The notes under the pieces: generated by a model
Seen by the model: the letters and a program-made list of their open reading frames with translations, nothing else
Told to the model about the DNA's origin: nothing
The model's database searches: none
NCBI RefSeq assembly: GCF_014290175.1
Contig: NZ_JACOOR010000001.1
Span: 372,001 to 436,000, forward strand
Source of the DNA: Anaerosacchariphilus hominis
Lineage (GTDB): Bacteria > Bacillota > Clostridia > Lachnospirales > Lachnospiraceae
Direction of reading: 5' to 3'
Length of the DNA stretch: 64,000 nt
Shown: positions 1 to 7,714 of the stretch, piece after piece
Position numbering within the stretch: position 1 is the stretch's first letter
Layout of the letters: the number at the start of each line of letters is the position of its first letter
Translations under genes and position numbers: made by a program

Positions 1-460
1 CTTTTTCACGTCCGGTCTCGATGACAAATACCGCCCGGCGCACCTCCGTCTGGATGTGCAGCTTCTTGGCCCGGTTATAAATGTCCACCAAAAGAAGATT
101 GTCCAGAAGCAGATTCTTGATAAAATTATCTTTATCGAAACGCTCCTTATATGCAACCAGTAAATTCTGGATCTGGAATACCACCAGCTTACCGACCATG
201 TAAGCGTCCTCGCTGCCGCCGTTGATCAGCAGAATATACTCCAGCTGATTTTCATCGAAAATTTTGAAAAACTGGAAGCCCTGGATCACCTGGCTGTCCG
301 CCGGAGAATCGATAAAGGCCAGCACAGAGCCCGTATAGGCATCTGCCTCCGGGAAAGTGGATGCAAGCACCTTTCCCTCGGTATCAATGATGCACAGATC
401 GATGCGGGTAATGCCCTTCAGTCCGTCGATGGTATTCTGTAAAATCTGATTTGAAATCAT
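1..460 (-). CDS. PucR/CdaR-like transcriptional regulator, N-terminal part (cut by window edge)
   Basis: The first 153 codons of a minus-strand gene are present; the rest lies beyond base 1. Translation starts MISNQILQNTIDGLKGITRI. The ATG at 458-460 is preceded by an AAAGGAG ribosome site at about 471-477. The visible part resembles the sensor domain of the sugar-diacid-type (CdaR/PucR) regulators common in Lachnospiraceae, which carry a C-terminal PucR helix-turn-helix. That DNA-binding part is not in the window, so the family call rests on the N-terminus alone. No operon partner is visible. Confidence 0.65.
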   Translation of the reverse strand, partial: MISNQILQNTIDGLKGITRIDLCIIDTEGKVLASTFPEADAYTGSVLAFIDSPADSQVIQGFQFFKIFDENQLEYILLINGGSEDAYMVGKLVVFQIQNLLVAYKERFDKDNFIKNLLLDNLLLVDIYNRAKKLHIQTEVRRAVFVIETGREK

Positions 461-806
461 AACCTCTACACTCCTTTAATCATATAGTTTTGTGCATATC
501 GCCAGACCCTCCCCAGGGCTCTCCTCTGGCAATATTGACAATAGTTCTACCCCAATCTTCAAGTATCCGTTAAATACCTAATCTATATATTAATGCAAAA
601 CTACAGAAAAGGAAAGAGGAAATCCGATATTTTTTATGCACTTCCTCAATATTATTTGATTTTTTATCCAGATTTTCCCTATACATTCTTCACAAAACCA
701 ATTTTTCCAACTTCACTCGGCAAAAAATGGATTTCCCGCACCTCCTTGCTTTCTCCCCGGACTTATGCTAATCTCAAATGAAACACTCATACGGAAAGGA
801 GCTTTT
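461..806. other. Intergenic region, no gene supported
   Basis: This AT-rich stretch separates two divergent genes. A TTGACA at 535-540 has no good -10 box at the right distance. A plus-strand reading of 62 codons at 593-781 has no ribosome site and a composition unlike a protein, so it is not called. Nothing else is recognisable. Confidence 0.6.
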
Positions 807-1682
807 ATGTCCCGTTTTAAAATACACATCACCCGGAATACCCTGAAAAATTATCTGTTTATGGTGGTGGGTACGGCCCTGATGGCCTTCTCCATTGCCT
901 CTGTTTTTGACCCTGTCAGCCTGATCACCGGCGGTTTTTCCGGTCTGTCCATCATCGTCCGCCAGCTGACGGAGCCTCTTGTGCCCGGCGGTATCCCCCT
1001 GTCCGTGACGAACCTGGCCCTGAATATTCCCTTTCTGCTGCTGACTGTGAAGCTGAAGGGCTTCCGCTATCTGCTGCGGACAGGCTTCGCCACTGTAGCC
1101 CTGTCCTTCTGGCTGTCGGTGCTTCCCGTGATCCCCATTGCGGAAGGAGACCTTCTTCTGTCCGCCCTCTATGGCGGTCTCTTCATGGGCGCAGGCATCG
1201 GTCTGGTCTTTGTGGCCCAGTCCACCACCGGCGGCACAGACTTAATCGCGGCCCTGATTCAGCATTTTCTCCCCAGCTACAGCATCTCCACTCTCATGTG
1301 GATTCTGGATACGCTGATCGTGCTGCTGGGCGCTTACCTCTTCGGTATCCAGATGACCCTCTATGCTATTATTGCCATCTATCTGACTTCCCATGTGGCG
1401 GACGGCCTCATCGAGGGCCTGAAGTTCTCCAAGGCGGCCTTCATCATCACCGGGAAGCCCGACGAGCTCTCGGCCACCCTGATGCAGGAGCTGGACCGGG
1501 GCGTCACCGGGATCTCCGCCATGGGTATGTATTCCCGGGAGGCTAAAAACATGCTGCTCTGCGTGGTGGCCCGCAAGCAGATCGTCCAGTTAAAAGAGCT
1601 GGCCAAAGAGTGTGATCCGGGCGCCTTCGTCATCGTAACCGATGTGCGCGAGGTGCTGGGGGAAGGCTTTATCGAGCGATAA
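807..1682 (+). CDS. YitT family membrane protein (DUF161 + DUF2179)
   Basis: A 291-residue integral membrane protein of the YitT family, whose transport role is not established. Several hydrophobic segments fill about residues 15-215, including a glycine-rich FDPVSLITGGFSGL stretch typical of the repeat. The C-terminal 70 residues (from about KAAFIITGKPDEL) form the soluble DUF2179 domain found in this family. The start at 807 is chosen because GAAAGGAG lies 7 bases upstream; the reading frame is open 14 codons further up without a ribosome site. The next gene begins 64 bases downstream on the same strand, so the two are probably co-transcribed. Confidence 0.88.
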   Translation: MSRFKIHITRNTLKNYLFMVVGTALMAFSIASVFDPVSLITGGFSGLSIIVRQLTEPLVPGGIPLSVTNLALNIPFLLLTVKLKGFRYLLRTGFATVALSFWLSVLPVIPIAEGDLLLSALYGGLFMGAGIGLVFVAQSTTGGTDLIAALIQHFLPSYSISTLMWILDTLIVLLGAYLFGIQMTLYAIIAIYLTSHVADGLIEGLKFSKAAFIITGKPDELSATLMQELDRGVTGISAMGMYSREAKNMLLCVVARKQIVQLKELAKECDPGAFVIVTDVREVLGEGFIER

Positions 1683-1746
1683 CCTGGTATATTTTTCTCT
1701 GCCCCCTCATATTCTGTAGCAATCGAAACCTGCAGGAGGTCTTTCC

Positions 1747-2241
1747 TTGAGTTCCAAAACAAAAATTGTGGTGCTCCGCATGAAGGAACTGGTATACACG
1801 GGAATCTTTGTGGCTCTGGGCATCCTTCTGATTCTGCTGCTGGTCTACATGTTCGCGCCGAAGGGGAACGGAGCCTCCGGTTCTGCCGACGCTGTCTATA
1901 CGCCCGGCGTTTACACCTCGTCCATCACCCTGGGCGGCGACGCTGTGGACATATCCGTGACCGTCAGCGCCGACCGTATCGAATCCATCGCCCTTCAGAA
2001 TCTCAGCGAGACCGTGGAAACCATGTATCCGCTGATGAAGCCCGCCCTGGAACATCTGGCGGAGCAGATCTGTGAAACCCAGTCCCTGGAGGGACTGACC
2101 TTCTCCGACGACAGCCGCTACACCTCCCAGGTGCTTCTGGACGCCGTAAGCAAGGCATTGGAGAAAGCGCAGATCTCCCAGAGTACGCAAAGTAATCCAA
2201 AAAATCAAAGCGCTGAAAGCAACGAGGGAGAGATGCCCTGA
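1747..2241 (+). CDS. Membrane-anchored FMN-binding-like protein
   Basis: A 164-residue protein with a TTG start, supported by AGGAGG at 1734-1739 about 7 bases upstream. One N-terminal membrane segment (about residues 15-36) is followed by an extracytoplasmic domain of the layout seen in FMN-binding domains: YTPGVYTSSITLGGDAVDIS, then an I-x-x-I strand, then a helix ending ALEKA. The usual SGAT(S/T) motif, where FMN is attached through threonine, is replaced by DDSRYTSQ, so covalent flavinylation at the normal site is doubtful. A polar tail follows. It probably forms an operon with the YitT gene. The FMN-binding link is a fold-level guess from pattern. Confidence 0.55.
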   Translation: MSSKTKIVVLRMKELVYTGIFVALGILLILLLVYMFAPKGNGASGSADAVYTPGVYTSSITLGGDAVDISVTVSADRIESIALQNLSETVETMYPLMKPALEHLAEQICETQSLEGLTFSDDSRYTSQVLLDAVSKALEKAQISQSTQSNPKNQSAESNEGEMP

Positions 2242-2258
2242 ACAGGCATCCCTCCCTC
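2224..2258 (+). terminator. Rho-independent terminator after the yitT/FMN-like pair
   Basis: A 14-pair stem with one mismatch (arms 2224-2237 and 2245-2258, 7-base loop) overlaps the stop codon of the upstream gene. It is followed by TGTTTTTCTGTTTTTT. It separates the plus-strand pair from convergent glgB. Confidence 0.85.
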
Positions 2259-2276
2259 TGTTTTTCTGTTTTTTAT

Positions 2277-4268
2277 TTAAAACTCAAACACAGCCACGCC
2301 GTACGCCGGAAGCGGGTAAGCGATAGAATAAGGCTGTCCGTCGCACTCTCCTGTTTCCGCTTTATAAGTCTTCGGCTTTTCTTTTCCGCTGCCGCCGTAG
2401 ATGGCTTCGTCACTGTCCAGAATCAGCTTATACTGCTTCTTTTTCGGAACGCCCACCCGGTAATCGGGCCGCTCCACCGGCGTAAAGCTGCATACGAAGA
2501 GCAGATTCTTCTTTTTCTCCCGGTCAAAGCGCATGAAGGAAAAGATACTGCGGTAGCCGTCGTTGGCATTGATCCACCGGAAGCCTGCGGGATCCGTGTC
2601 CAGCTGATACAGGGCCGGCATCTTCTGATACAGGTGCAGCAATGCCTTCACGAAGTTCTGCATTTGCAGGTGTTTTCCTTCTCCCAGCAGATACCAGTCC
2701 AGTTCCCTGGCCTCGCTCCACTCCTGAAGCTGGGCGAAATCCTGTCCCATGAACAGAAGTTTCTTGCCCGGATGCCCCAGCATAAAGGCATAGGCCGCTT
2801 TCAGATTCGCGAACTTGTCGTCGTAGAGACCGGGCATCTTATTGATCATGGAGCACTTCAGATGTACCACCTCGTCGTGGGACAGCACCAGAATATACTT
2901 CTCGCTGTAAGCGTAGGTCATGGCAAAGGTCATGAGATTATGGGCTCCCTTCCGGAAATAGGGATCCTGCTTCATATACTCCAGAAAGTCGTTCATCCAG
3001 CCCATATTCCACTTGAAGGAAAAGCCCAGGCCGTCATCCTCGGGCCTGCCGGTCACCATGGGCCATGCGGTGGACTCCTCGGCGATGGTCACCGCTCCCG
3101 GGTTCCGTCCCAGCAGCACGGAGTTCAAATGCTTGAAGAACTCGATGGCCTCCAGGTTCTTATTGCCGCCGTACTTGTTCGGCACCCACTGTCCGGACTC
3201 TTTCCCGTAGTCCAGATAGAGCATGGAAGCCACCGCGTCCACGCGAAGGCCGTCCACATGGAACTCCTCCACCCAGTAGAGGGCGTTGGCGATAAGGAAG
3301 TTCTTCACCTCATTCATCTCATAGTTAAAGATCTTGGTGCCCCAGTCCGGATGCTCGCCCTTGCGCGGATCCGCGTACTCATACAGGGGTTCTCCGTCAA
3401 AGTCGGCCAGCCCGTGGGCATCCTTTGGAAAATGAGCCGGTACCCAGTCCAGAATAACGCCGATCTTTTTCTTATGCAGATAATTCACCAGATACATGAA
3501 ATCCTGGGGTGTTCCATAGCGGGAGGTGGGCGCGTAATAACCTGTCACCTGATAACCCCAGGAACCGTCAAAGGGATGCTCCGCGATGCCCATGAGCTCC
3601 ACATGGGTGTAACCCATCTCATGGACATAGTCCGCCAGGGCGTGGGCCAGCTCCCGATAGTTATAAAAGCCGTCCTCATCCGGACCGTGTGGATGCTTCT
3701 TCCAGGATCCCGGATGCACCTCGTAGATGGCCATGGGTTCCTCATCGGGCTTCTTCTGCTTCCGCTTCTCGATCCAGCTCTCGTCAGACCAGGCAAAACC
3801 GGTGATATCTGCCACCTTGGACGCCGTTCCCGGCCGCATTTCCGCTGAGGAAGCGTAAGGGTCAGCCTTATAGAGAAACCGGTGATCCCTTGCCTCGATG
3901 AGGTACTTGTACAGACAGCCCGGCTGTACGCCCGGCACAAACAGTTCCCAGATTCCCAGAGGCTCCAGCCGCTTCATGGGGTGGCTGGTCTCATTCCAGC
4001 CGTTAAACTCTCCGATCACATGGACTGCAAGCGCATGGGGCGCCCATACCGCGAAGTAAACACCCTGTTCTCCCCGGAATACGGTGGAATGGGCTCCCAG
4101 CTTCCGAAAGATATCATAGTGATTTCCCTGTCCAATCAGATACTGATCAAAATCTGTCACGAAGCAGGCCGGAAGCTGATTCCCCGTCTCCTGTATCTTC
4201 TGCCGCCGTTCCAGCTTCTGCTCTGTTTCCTTTCTCTTAGCCGCTGATCTTGCTCTCTTTCCCTTCAT
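2277..4268 (-). CDS. glgB: 1,4-alpha-glucan branching enzyme
   Basis: A 663-residue glycogen branching enzyme, which makes alpha-1,6 branches in glycogen (GH13, cytoplasmic). A basic N-terminal extension of about 40 residues precedes the CBM48-type domain (AVWAPHALAVHVIGEFNGWN). The catalytic barrel follows: the nucleophile aspartate is in GLRVDAVAS (about residue 343), the acid/base glutamate in IAEES (about 396), and the third aspartate in LSHDEVVH (about 464). The GSWGYQVTGYYAPTSRYG region is characteristic of branching enzymes rather than amylases. Length is normal for the short bacterial form. The gene starts 4 bases after the GH13 gene with a GGGGTGAGAG ribosome site, so both are in one operon downstream of tetR. 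Confidence 0.95.
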   Translation of the reverse strand: MKGKRARSAAKRKETEQKLERRQKIQETGNQLPACFVTDFDQYLIGQGNHYDIFRKLGAHSTVFRGEQGVYFAVWAPHALAVHVIGEFNGWNETSHPMKRLEPLGIWELFVPGVQPGCLYKYLIEARDHRFLYKADPYASSAEMRPGTASKVADITGFAWSDESWIEKRKQKKPDEEPMAIYEVHPGSWKKHPHGPDEDGFYNYRELAHALADYVHEMGYTHVELMGIAEHPFDGSWGYQVTGYYAPTSRYGTPQDFMYLVNYLHKKKIGVILDWVPAHFPKDAHGLADFDGEPLYEYADPRKGEHPDWGTKIFNYEMNEVKNFLIANALYWVEEFHVDGLRVDAVASMLYLDYGKESGQWVPNKYGGNKNLEAIEFFKHLNSVLLGRNPGAVTIAEESTAWPMVTGRPEDDGLGFSFKWNMGWMNDFLEYMKQDPYFRKGAHNLMTFAMTYAYSEKYILVLSHDEVVHLKCSMINKMPGLYDDKFANLKAAYAFMLGHPGKKLLFMGQDFAQLQEWSEARELDWYLLGEGKHLQMQNFVKALLHLYQKMPALYQLDTDPAGFRWINANDGYRSIFSFMRFDREKKKNLLFVCSFTPVERPDYRVGVPKKKQYKLILDSDEAIYGGSGKEKPKTYKAETGECDGQPYSIAYPLPAYGVAVFEF

Positions 4269-4272
4269 ACTC

Positions 4273-5631
4273 TCACCCCTGTTTTACTGTAAATACCGCG
4301 CTGCCGTACGCGGGCATTTCCCACATAATCTTTCCGTCCCGAAGCGCTGCCTTTTCTCCCGTCAGCGCTTCGGCGGCCTCTGAAGCTCCCACCGGGCACT
4401 GAATCTCAAAATGCGCCGGAGAGCTGTCGTTGTTCACTGCCGTGACCACGGCTGTTCCATCCAGGATTCTTCCAAAGGCATACTGCCGGTTCGTCAGCAG
4501 CAGCTCCCGGTAGGTTCCATCGGTCAATGCCGGTTCCTGTCTCCGAAGCGCTCCCAGTTTCCGAATCAGTCCCTCAAGCTCAGGAACCGGAGGTTCCGCT
4601 TCCTGCTCCTCCAGAATCAGTCTGGGCCGCAGGCCGTCGTCGCAGGCTCCTTCCTTCCGGCCCTCCACGCCCCACTCGCCGCCGTAATACACGGAAGGAA
4701 TCCCGGGCAGCGTATACAGCAAGGTGTATACCGACTGTAAAAATCCCTTTTCATTTAATTTATTTACGATACGGTCCACGTCATGATTCTCCACAAAGGT
4801 GTACAGCCTGCATCCCCTGTAGATGCCGCCGTTCGCGTCAAACTGCCGCCTTATGGTGTGGGCGATCTCGAAATAATTGTGGTCATTGTGACCAGAATAG
4901 AGCCCCTTCCACAGCTCGTAGTTGGTTACCGAATGCAGGGTCTCGTCGTTCACCCACCGGGCGTAATCCCCGTGAATCACCTCGCCCATGAGCCAGAAAT
5001 CCTCTTTTTTCTGACCGGTCACCCAACGCAGCTCCTTCATGAAATCAAACTGCAGGCAGTCTGCGCAGTCCAGACGGATGCCGTCGATATCGAACTCGTC
5101 AATCCAGAACCGCACCACGTCCAGAAGATAATCCTTCACACCCCGATCCCAGAGGTTCAGGTTCGCCAGCTCAAAGCAGTTGTGCCAGGCTTTGTAGTAA
5201 AAGCCGTCGTTGTAATGGGTGTTGCCTTCGAAGCTCACATCCTGATACCAGTAACGATAAGGGGACTGTTCCCGGTTTTTCTGAATATCCTGAAAGGCGA
5301 AAAACTCCCGTCCGGTGTGGTTAAAGACGCCGTCCACCACCACCCGGATACCGTTCTCATGGCAGAGCTTTACGAAATGCCGGAAGTCTTCATTGTCCCC
5401 CAGGCGGCTGTCTATCTGCTTATAATCCTTCGTATCGTAGCCGTGGCTGGTGGATTCAAACAGCGGCCCGATGTAGACTGCCGTGAACCCGCATTCCTTC
5501 ATGTGATCCACCCAGCCGTCCAACTCCCGGAGGCGGTGGGTCACCCCCTCCTCTGTGTGGGTCTTCGGCGCTCCCAGAAGCCCCAGCGGGTAAATATGAT
5601 AAAAAATGGCTTCGTCATACCATTTTCCCAT
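4273..5631 (-). CDS. GH13 alpha-amylase family enzyme
   Basis: A 452-residue glycoside hydrolase family 13 enzyme without a signal peptide, so cytoplasmic. The four conserved GH13 regions are visible: VDGVFNHTG, GIRLDCAD (nucleophile Asp about residue 185), LMGEVIHG (Glu about 216) and VENHDVDR (Asp about 283). A short beta domain follows the barrel. The start at 5631 is chosen because GGGAGG lies 7-8 bases upstream; the frame is open 6 codons further without a site. Position between tetR and glgB suggests a role in glycogen or maltodextrin turnover. Alpha-glucosidase or maltogenic activity is possible. Confidence 0.85.
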   Translation of the reverse strand: MGKWYDEAIFYHIYPLGLLGAPKTHTEEGVTHRLRELDGWVDHMKECGFTAVYIGPLFESTSHGYDTKDYKQIDSRLGDNEDFRHFVKLCHENGIRVVVDGVFNHTGREFFAFQDIQKNREQSPYRYWYQDVSFEGNTHYNDGFYYKAWHNCFELANLNLWDRGVKDYLLDVVRFWIDEFDIDGIRLDCADCLQFDFMKELRWVTGQKKEDFWLMGEVIHGDYARWVNDETLHSVTNYELWKGLYSGHNDHNYFEIAHTIRRQFDANGGIYRGCRLYTFVENHDVDRIVNKLNEKGFLQSVYTLLYTLPGIPSVYYGGEWGVEGRKEGACDDGLRPRLILEEQEAEPPVPELEGLIRKLGALRRQEPALTDGTYRELLLTNRQYAFGRILDGTAVVTAVNNDSSPAHFEIQCPVGASEAAEALTGEKAALRDGKIMWEMPAYGSAVFTVKQG

Positions 5632-5678
5632 GTGATTTCCTCCCTGCATATCCGTTTTTTTCTTATACCCGGGAATAC

Positions 5679-6257
5679 CTAGGAATAGATCCCGTGCATA
5701 AACTGATGAACCAGCGCTTCAATTTCCTCCCGGGAAATCTTCACTGCCGCGTCTGAACTGATCTCCTGCTTCATCACAATGTAATACAACACCAGTCCGA
5801 TAAACCCCAGGGAAAACTGCCGCTGTCTTCCGTGCATATTCCCCAGATCGCCCGAAGCCGCTTCAAAGATCTGCTCGATCTGCCGCTGCAGACGGATCAC
5901 CAGCGGCCGTACCGCCCGATATGCCTCATTTCCTTTTGCGGAATGGTACAAAGCCACAAAAAGTGCGGAGAAAGCAGGCTCCCGCTCCACAAAGGCAGCT
6001 GCCGTACCGGCCGCCCGACACAGGGTGCCCTTCAAGTCTCCCTCATACCGACAGGCCTGCCGCATCTCTTCCGCAAAGGGCTTACTTCTGCTGTCCAGAA
6101 GCTGCTCCAGAAGACCGTATTTACTTTTAAAATAATAGTACAGGGTGGGCTTCGTCACGCCCGAGCGCTCGGCTATCTCCTGTACTCCCACTGCGTCGTA
6201 TCCTCTGGTGTAGAAAAGCTCCAGAGCAGTCTCCAGAATCACTTCCCTGTTGTCCAT
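5679..6257 (-). CDS. TetR/AcrR family transcriptional regulator
   Basis: A 192-residue repressor with the TetR helix-turn-helix at about residues 18-47 (GVQEIAERSGVTKPTLYYYF). The C-terminal ligand/dimer domain is helical and not assignable to a ligand. The start at 6257 has AGAGGG 5-6 bases upstream; the frame is open 76 codons further but would run across its own promoter. The gene lies 47 bases upstream of the GH13 gene and so probably leads a tetR-amylase-glgB operon. A perfect palindrome between its -35 and -10 boxes suggests autorepression. Confidence 0.88.
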   Translation of the reverse strand: MDNREVILETALELFYTRGYDAVGVQEIAERSGVTKPTLYYYFKSKYGLLEQLLDSRSKPFAEEMRQACRYEGDLKGTLCRAAGTAAAFVEREPAFSALFVALYHSAKGNEAYRAVRPLVIRLQRQIEQIFEAASGDLGNMHGRQRQFSLGFIGLVLYYIVMKQEISSDAAVKISREEIEALVHQFMHGIYS

Positions 6258-6306
6258 ATTCTGCCCTCTGTTTCTGTCTTCCGCTGTCTGATGTGTTCCT
6301 GTTTTC

Positions 6307-6335
6307 ATTCTATACCGAGCGGTATAATGTGTCAA
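6307..6335 (-). promoter_or_regulatory. tetR promoter (sigma-A type)
   Basis: Read on the minus strand: TTGACA (6330-6335), a 17-base spacer and TAGAAT (6307-6312), about 50 bases before the tetR start. The spacer contains most of the palindrome at 6311-6326. Confidence 0.8.
6311..6326. promoter_or_regulatory. Probable TetR operator palindrome
   Basis: TATACCG-AG-CGGTATA is a perfect 7+7 inverted repeat with a 2-base centre. It lies between the -35 and -10 boxes of the tetR promoter, the classical place for a repressor to block RNA polymerase. The divergent pfkB -35 box is 29 bases away, so pfkB may also be affected. Confidence 0.75.
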
Positions 6336-6354
6336 GCCTTTCCCCTGGTTTTGT

Positions 6355-6383
6355 TTGACAATTCTCTTGTATTTTTCTATAAT
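6355..6383 (+). promoter_or_regulatory. pfkB promoter (consensus sigma-A)
   Basis: A perfect consensus: TTGACA (6355-6360), 17 bases, TATAAT (6378-6383). The start codon of the kinase gene is 59 bases downstream of the -10 box. Confidence 0.9.
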
Positions 6384-6441
6384 AATACTGTAAATTTTGT
6401 GCGATTTACCCAATATATTCACAGACAGAAAGGAACTATCG

Positions 6442-7374
6442 ATGGTATTATCCGTAACCCTGAATCCCTGTATCGACAAGACCATCTATCTGGACAGTCT
6501 GGAAACAGGCGCCTACAACCGAGTGAAAAATACACGCATCGATCTGTCCGGCAAGGGCCTCAATGTCAGCACAGTTCTGAACAATCTGAAGGAGGATACC
6601 TTCTGCATGGGCTTCAACTTCCGGGACAACGGAAGTATCCTGGAACAGACCATGCGCGCCCGGGGACTGAACCACTACTTCGTCAGCTCCGGCGGCTCCA
6701 TCCGGACCAATACCCTGCTTTTTGACCAGTCCTGTCAGATCGTTACCGAGATCAACGAGGCCGGCCCCGCCGTAAGCTTCTCTTCCGTGGAAAAACTGGT
6801 GGATGAGATCGATGTCCGTCTGGATCACACCCACATTCTGGTCTTAAGCGGCAGCGTTCCGCCCGGTGTACCCACGAATATCTACCAGCGGCTCATCCGC
6901 CTGGCCCATAAAAAAGACGTAAAGGTGGTACTGGATACCGCCGGAGAGCCTCTGCTTCTGGGGCTGCAGGAAAAGCCTTTCCTGATCAAGCCCAACAGCA
7001 AGGAGTTTGAACAGGCCTTCCGGCAGGAGCTGAAGTCCGGCAAAGGGCCTCTTGAGGTGGCCCGTCAGGTGGTGGACAGCGGTATCCCCTATCTGTGCAT
7101 TTCCATGGGAGCCGACGGCGCGCTCCTCTTTGACAAAGAACACGCCTACCGGGCAAAGGCGATCCCTGTGGAAGCCAAGGGTCTGGCCGGAGCCGGGGAT
7201 TCCATGGTGGCGGGCATGTGCTATGCCCTGCGCAAGCGCCTGGACTCCGAAGAAATGCTCCGCTATGCCATGGCCTGCGCGGCCGGTTCCGTCCGCCGGG
7301 AGGGCACCCAGCTGGCCCAGGCGGCAGATGTAGATGAACTGCTTTCTCTGGTGGAAGTAGAGATCATTACATAG
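6442..7374 (+). CDS. PfkB-family 1-phosphofructokinase / hexose-phosphate kinase
   Basis: A 310-residue ribokinase-fold sugar kinase, most like 1-phosphofructokinase (FruK) or tagatose-6-phosphate kinase (LacC), phosphorylating a sugar phosphate with ATP. The N-terminus LSVTLNPCIDKT is typical of this subgroup. PfkB signature 1 is seen as SGKGLNVS (about residues 36-43), and signature 2 as GLAGAGDSMVAG with the catalytic Asp at about residue 253. The start at 6442 is picked for AAAGGA 8 bases upstream. No fruA-type PTS gene is adjacent; the divergent partner is a tetR-amylase-glgB operon, so the kinase may feed glycolysis from stored or imported hexose. The exact substrate is not decided by sequence. 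Confidence 0.85.
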   Translation: MVLSVTLNPCIDKTIYLDSLETGAYNRVKNTRIDLSGKGLNVSTVLNNLKEDTFCMGFNFRDNGSILEQTMRARGLNHYFVSSGGSIRTNTLLFDQSCQIVTEINEAGPAVSFSSVEKLVDEIDVRLDHTHILVLSGSVPPGVPTNIYQRLIRLAHKKDVKVVLDTAGEPLLLGLQEKPFLIKPNSKEFEQAFRQELKSGKGPLEVARQVVDSGIPYLCISMGADGALLFDKEHAYRAKAIPVEAKGLAGAGDSMVAGMCYALRKRLDSEEMLRYAMACAAGSVRREGTQLAQAADVDELLSLVEVEIIT

Positions 7375-7401
7375 CAATGACTGATTAACACTGATAAAAA
7401 G

Positions 7402-7440
7402 GACAGGAGCCTCGGCACTCTGCGCGCCTCCGCTCCTGTC
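7402..7440 (+). terminator. Terminator-like hairpin after pfkB
   Basis: The arms GACAGGAGC (7402-7410) and GCTCCTGTC (7432-7440) pair perfectly over 9 bases around a 21-base loop, 27 bases after the pfkB stop. The T-rich stretch (ctgttttttac) follows only after about 12 bases, so termination may be weak. Confidence 0.6.
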
Positions 7441-7445
7441 AACAT

Positions 7446-7604
7446 TTATGGCTGTTTTTTACTTCTTTTTTCTTCGTTTTCTATATAGTCATATAAAAAT
7501 TCAATTTCACTTACAGGCAGAACAATTCTATAATGCCTTTCAATCTCCTGGAACGCATTTCTGGTTTTTTGTACAAAGTCAGAATGCGTTTTCTCAAAAT
7601 CTGT
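7446..7604 (-). pseudogene. C-terminal ghost of a LevR-like PTS regulator (PRD end)
   Basis: Fifty-two codons plus a stop (7446-7448) remain on the minus strand. The peptide contains FVQKTRNAFQEIERHYRIVL and ends EIEFLYDYIENEE. It closely resembles the last 45 residues of the intact LevR-like protein at 19340-22072 (FVSYVNSAFREIQQHYKI and EIVFLYEYISHNEE). An in-frame stop at 7605-7607 and the broken ISLre2-like element just beyond mark the truncation. This is the tail of a lost second LevR-like gene. Confidence 0.7.
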
Positions 7605-7714
7605 TTAGAGTATAATTATCATTGGCAAAAATAAAGGGAAGAGATCGAAACCTCTTCCCAATCATACAGATTTGTCTTATTGTTTAATTGCCAGAAAAAA
7701 CATAAGGAGTCTGT

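Noticed and set aside
593..781. Plus-strand 62-codon reading upstream of the YitT gene
   Set aside because: No ribosome site; rich in Phe, Tyr and Pro from AT-rich intergenic DNA; overlaps the leader of the real gene.
2634..3848. 404-codon reading opposite glgB
   Set aside because: It is the mirror of a conserved GH13 gene with all catalytic motifs; His/Leu/Gly-rich sequence without domains.
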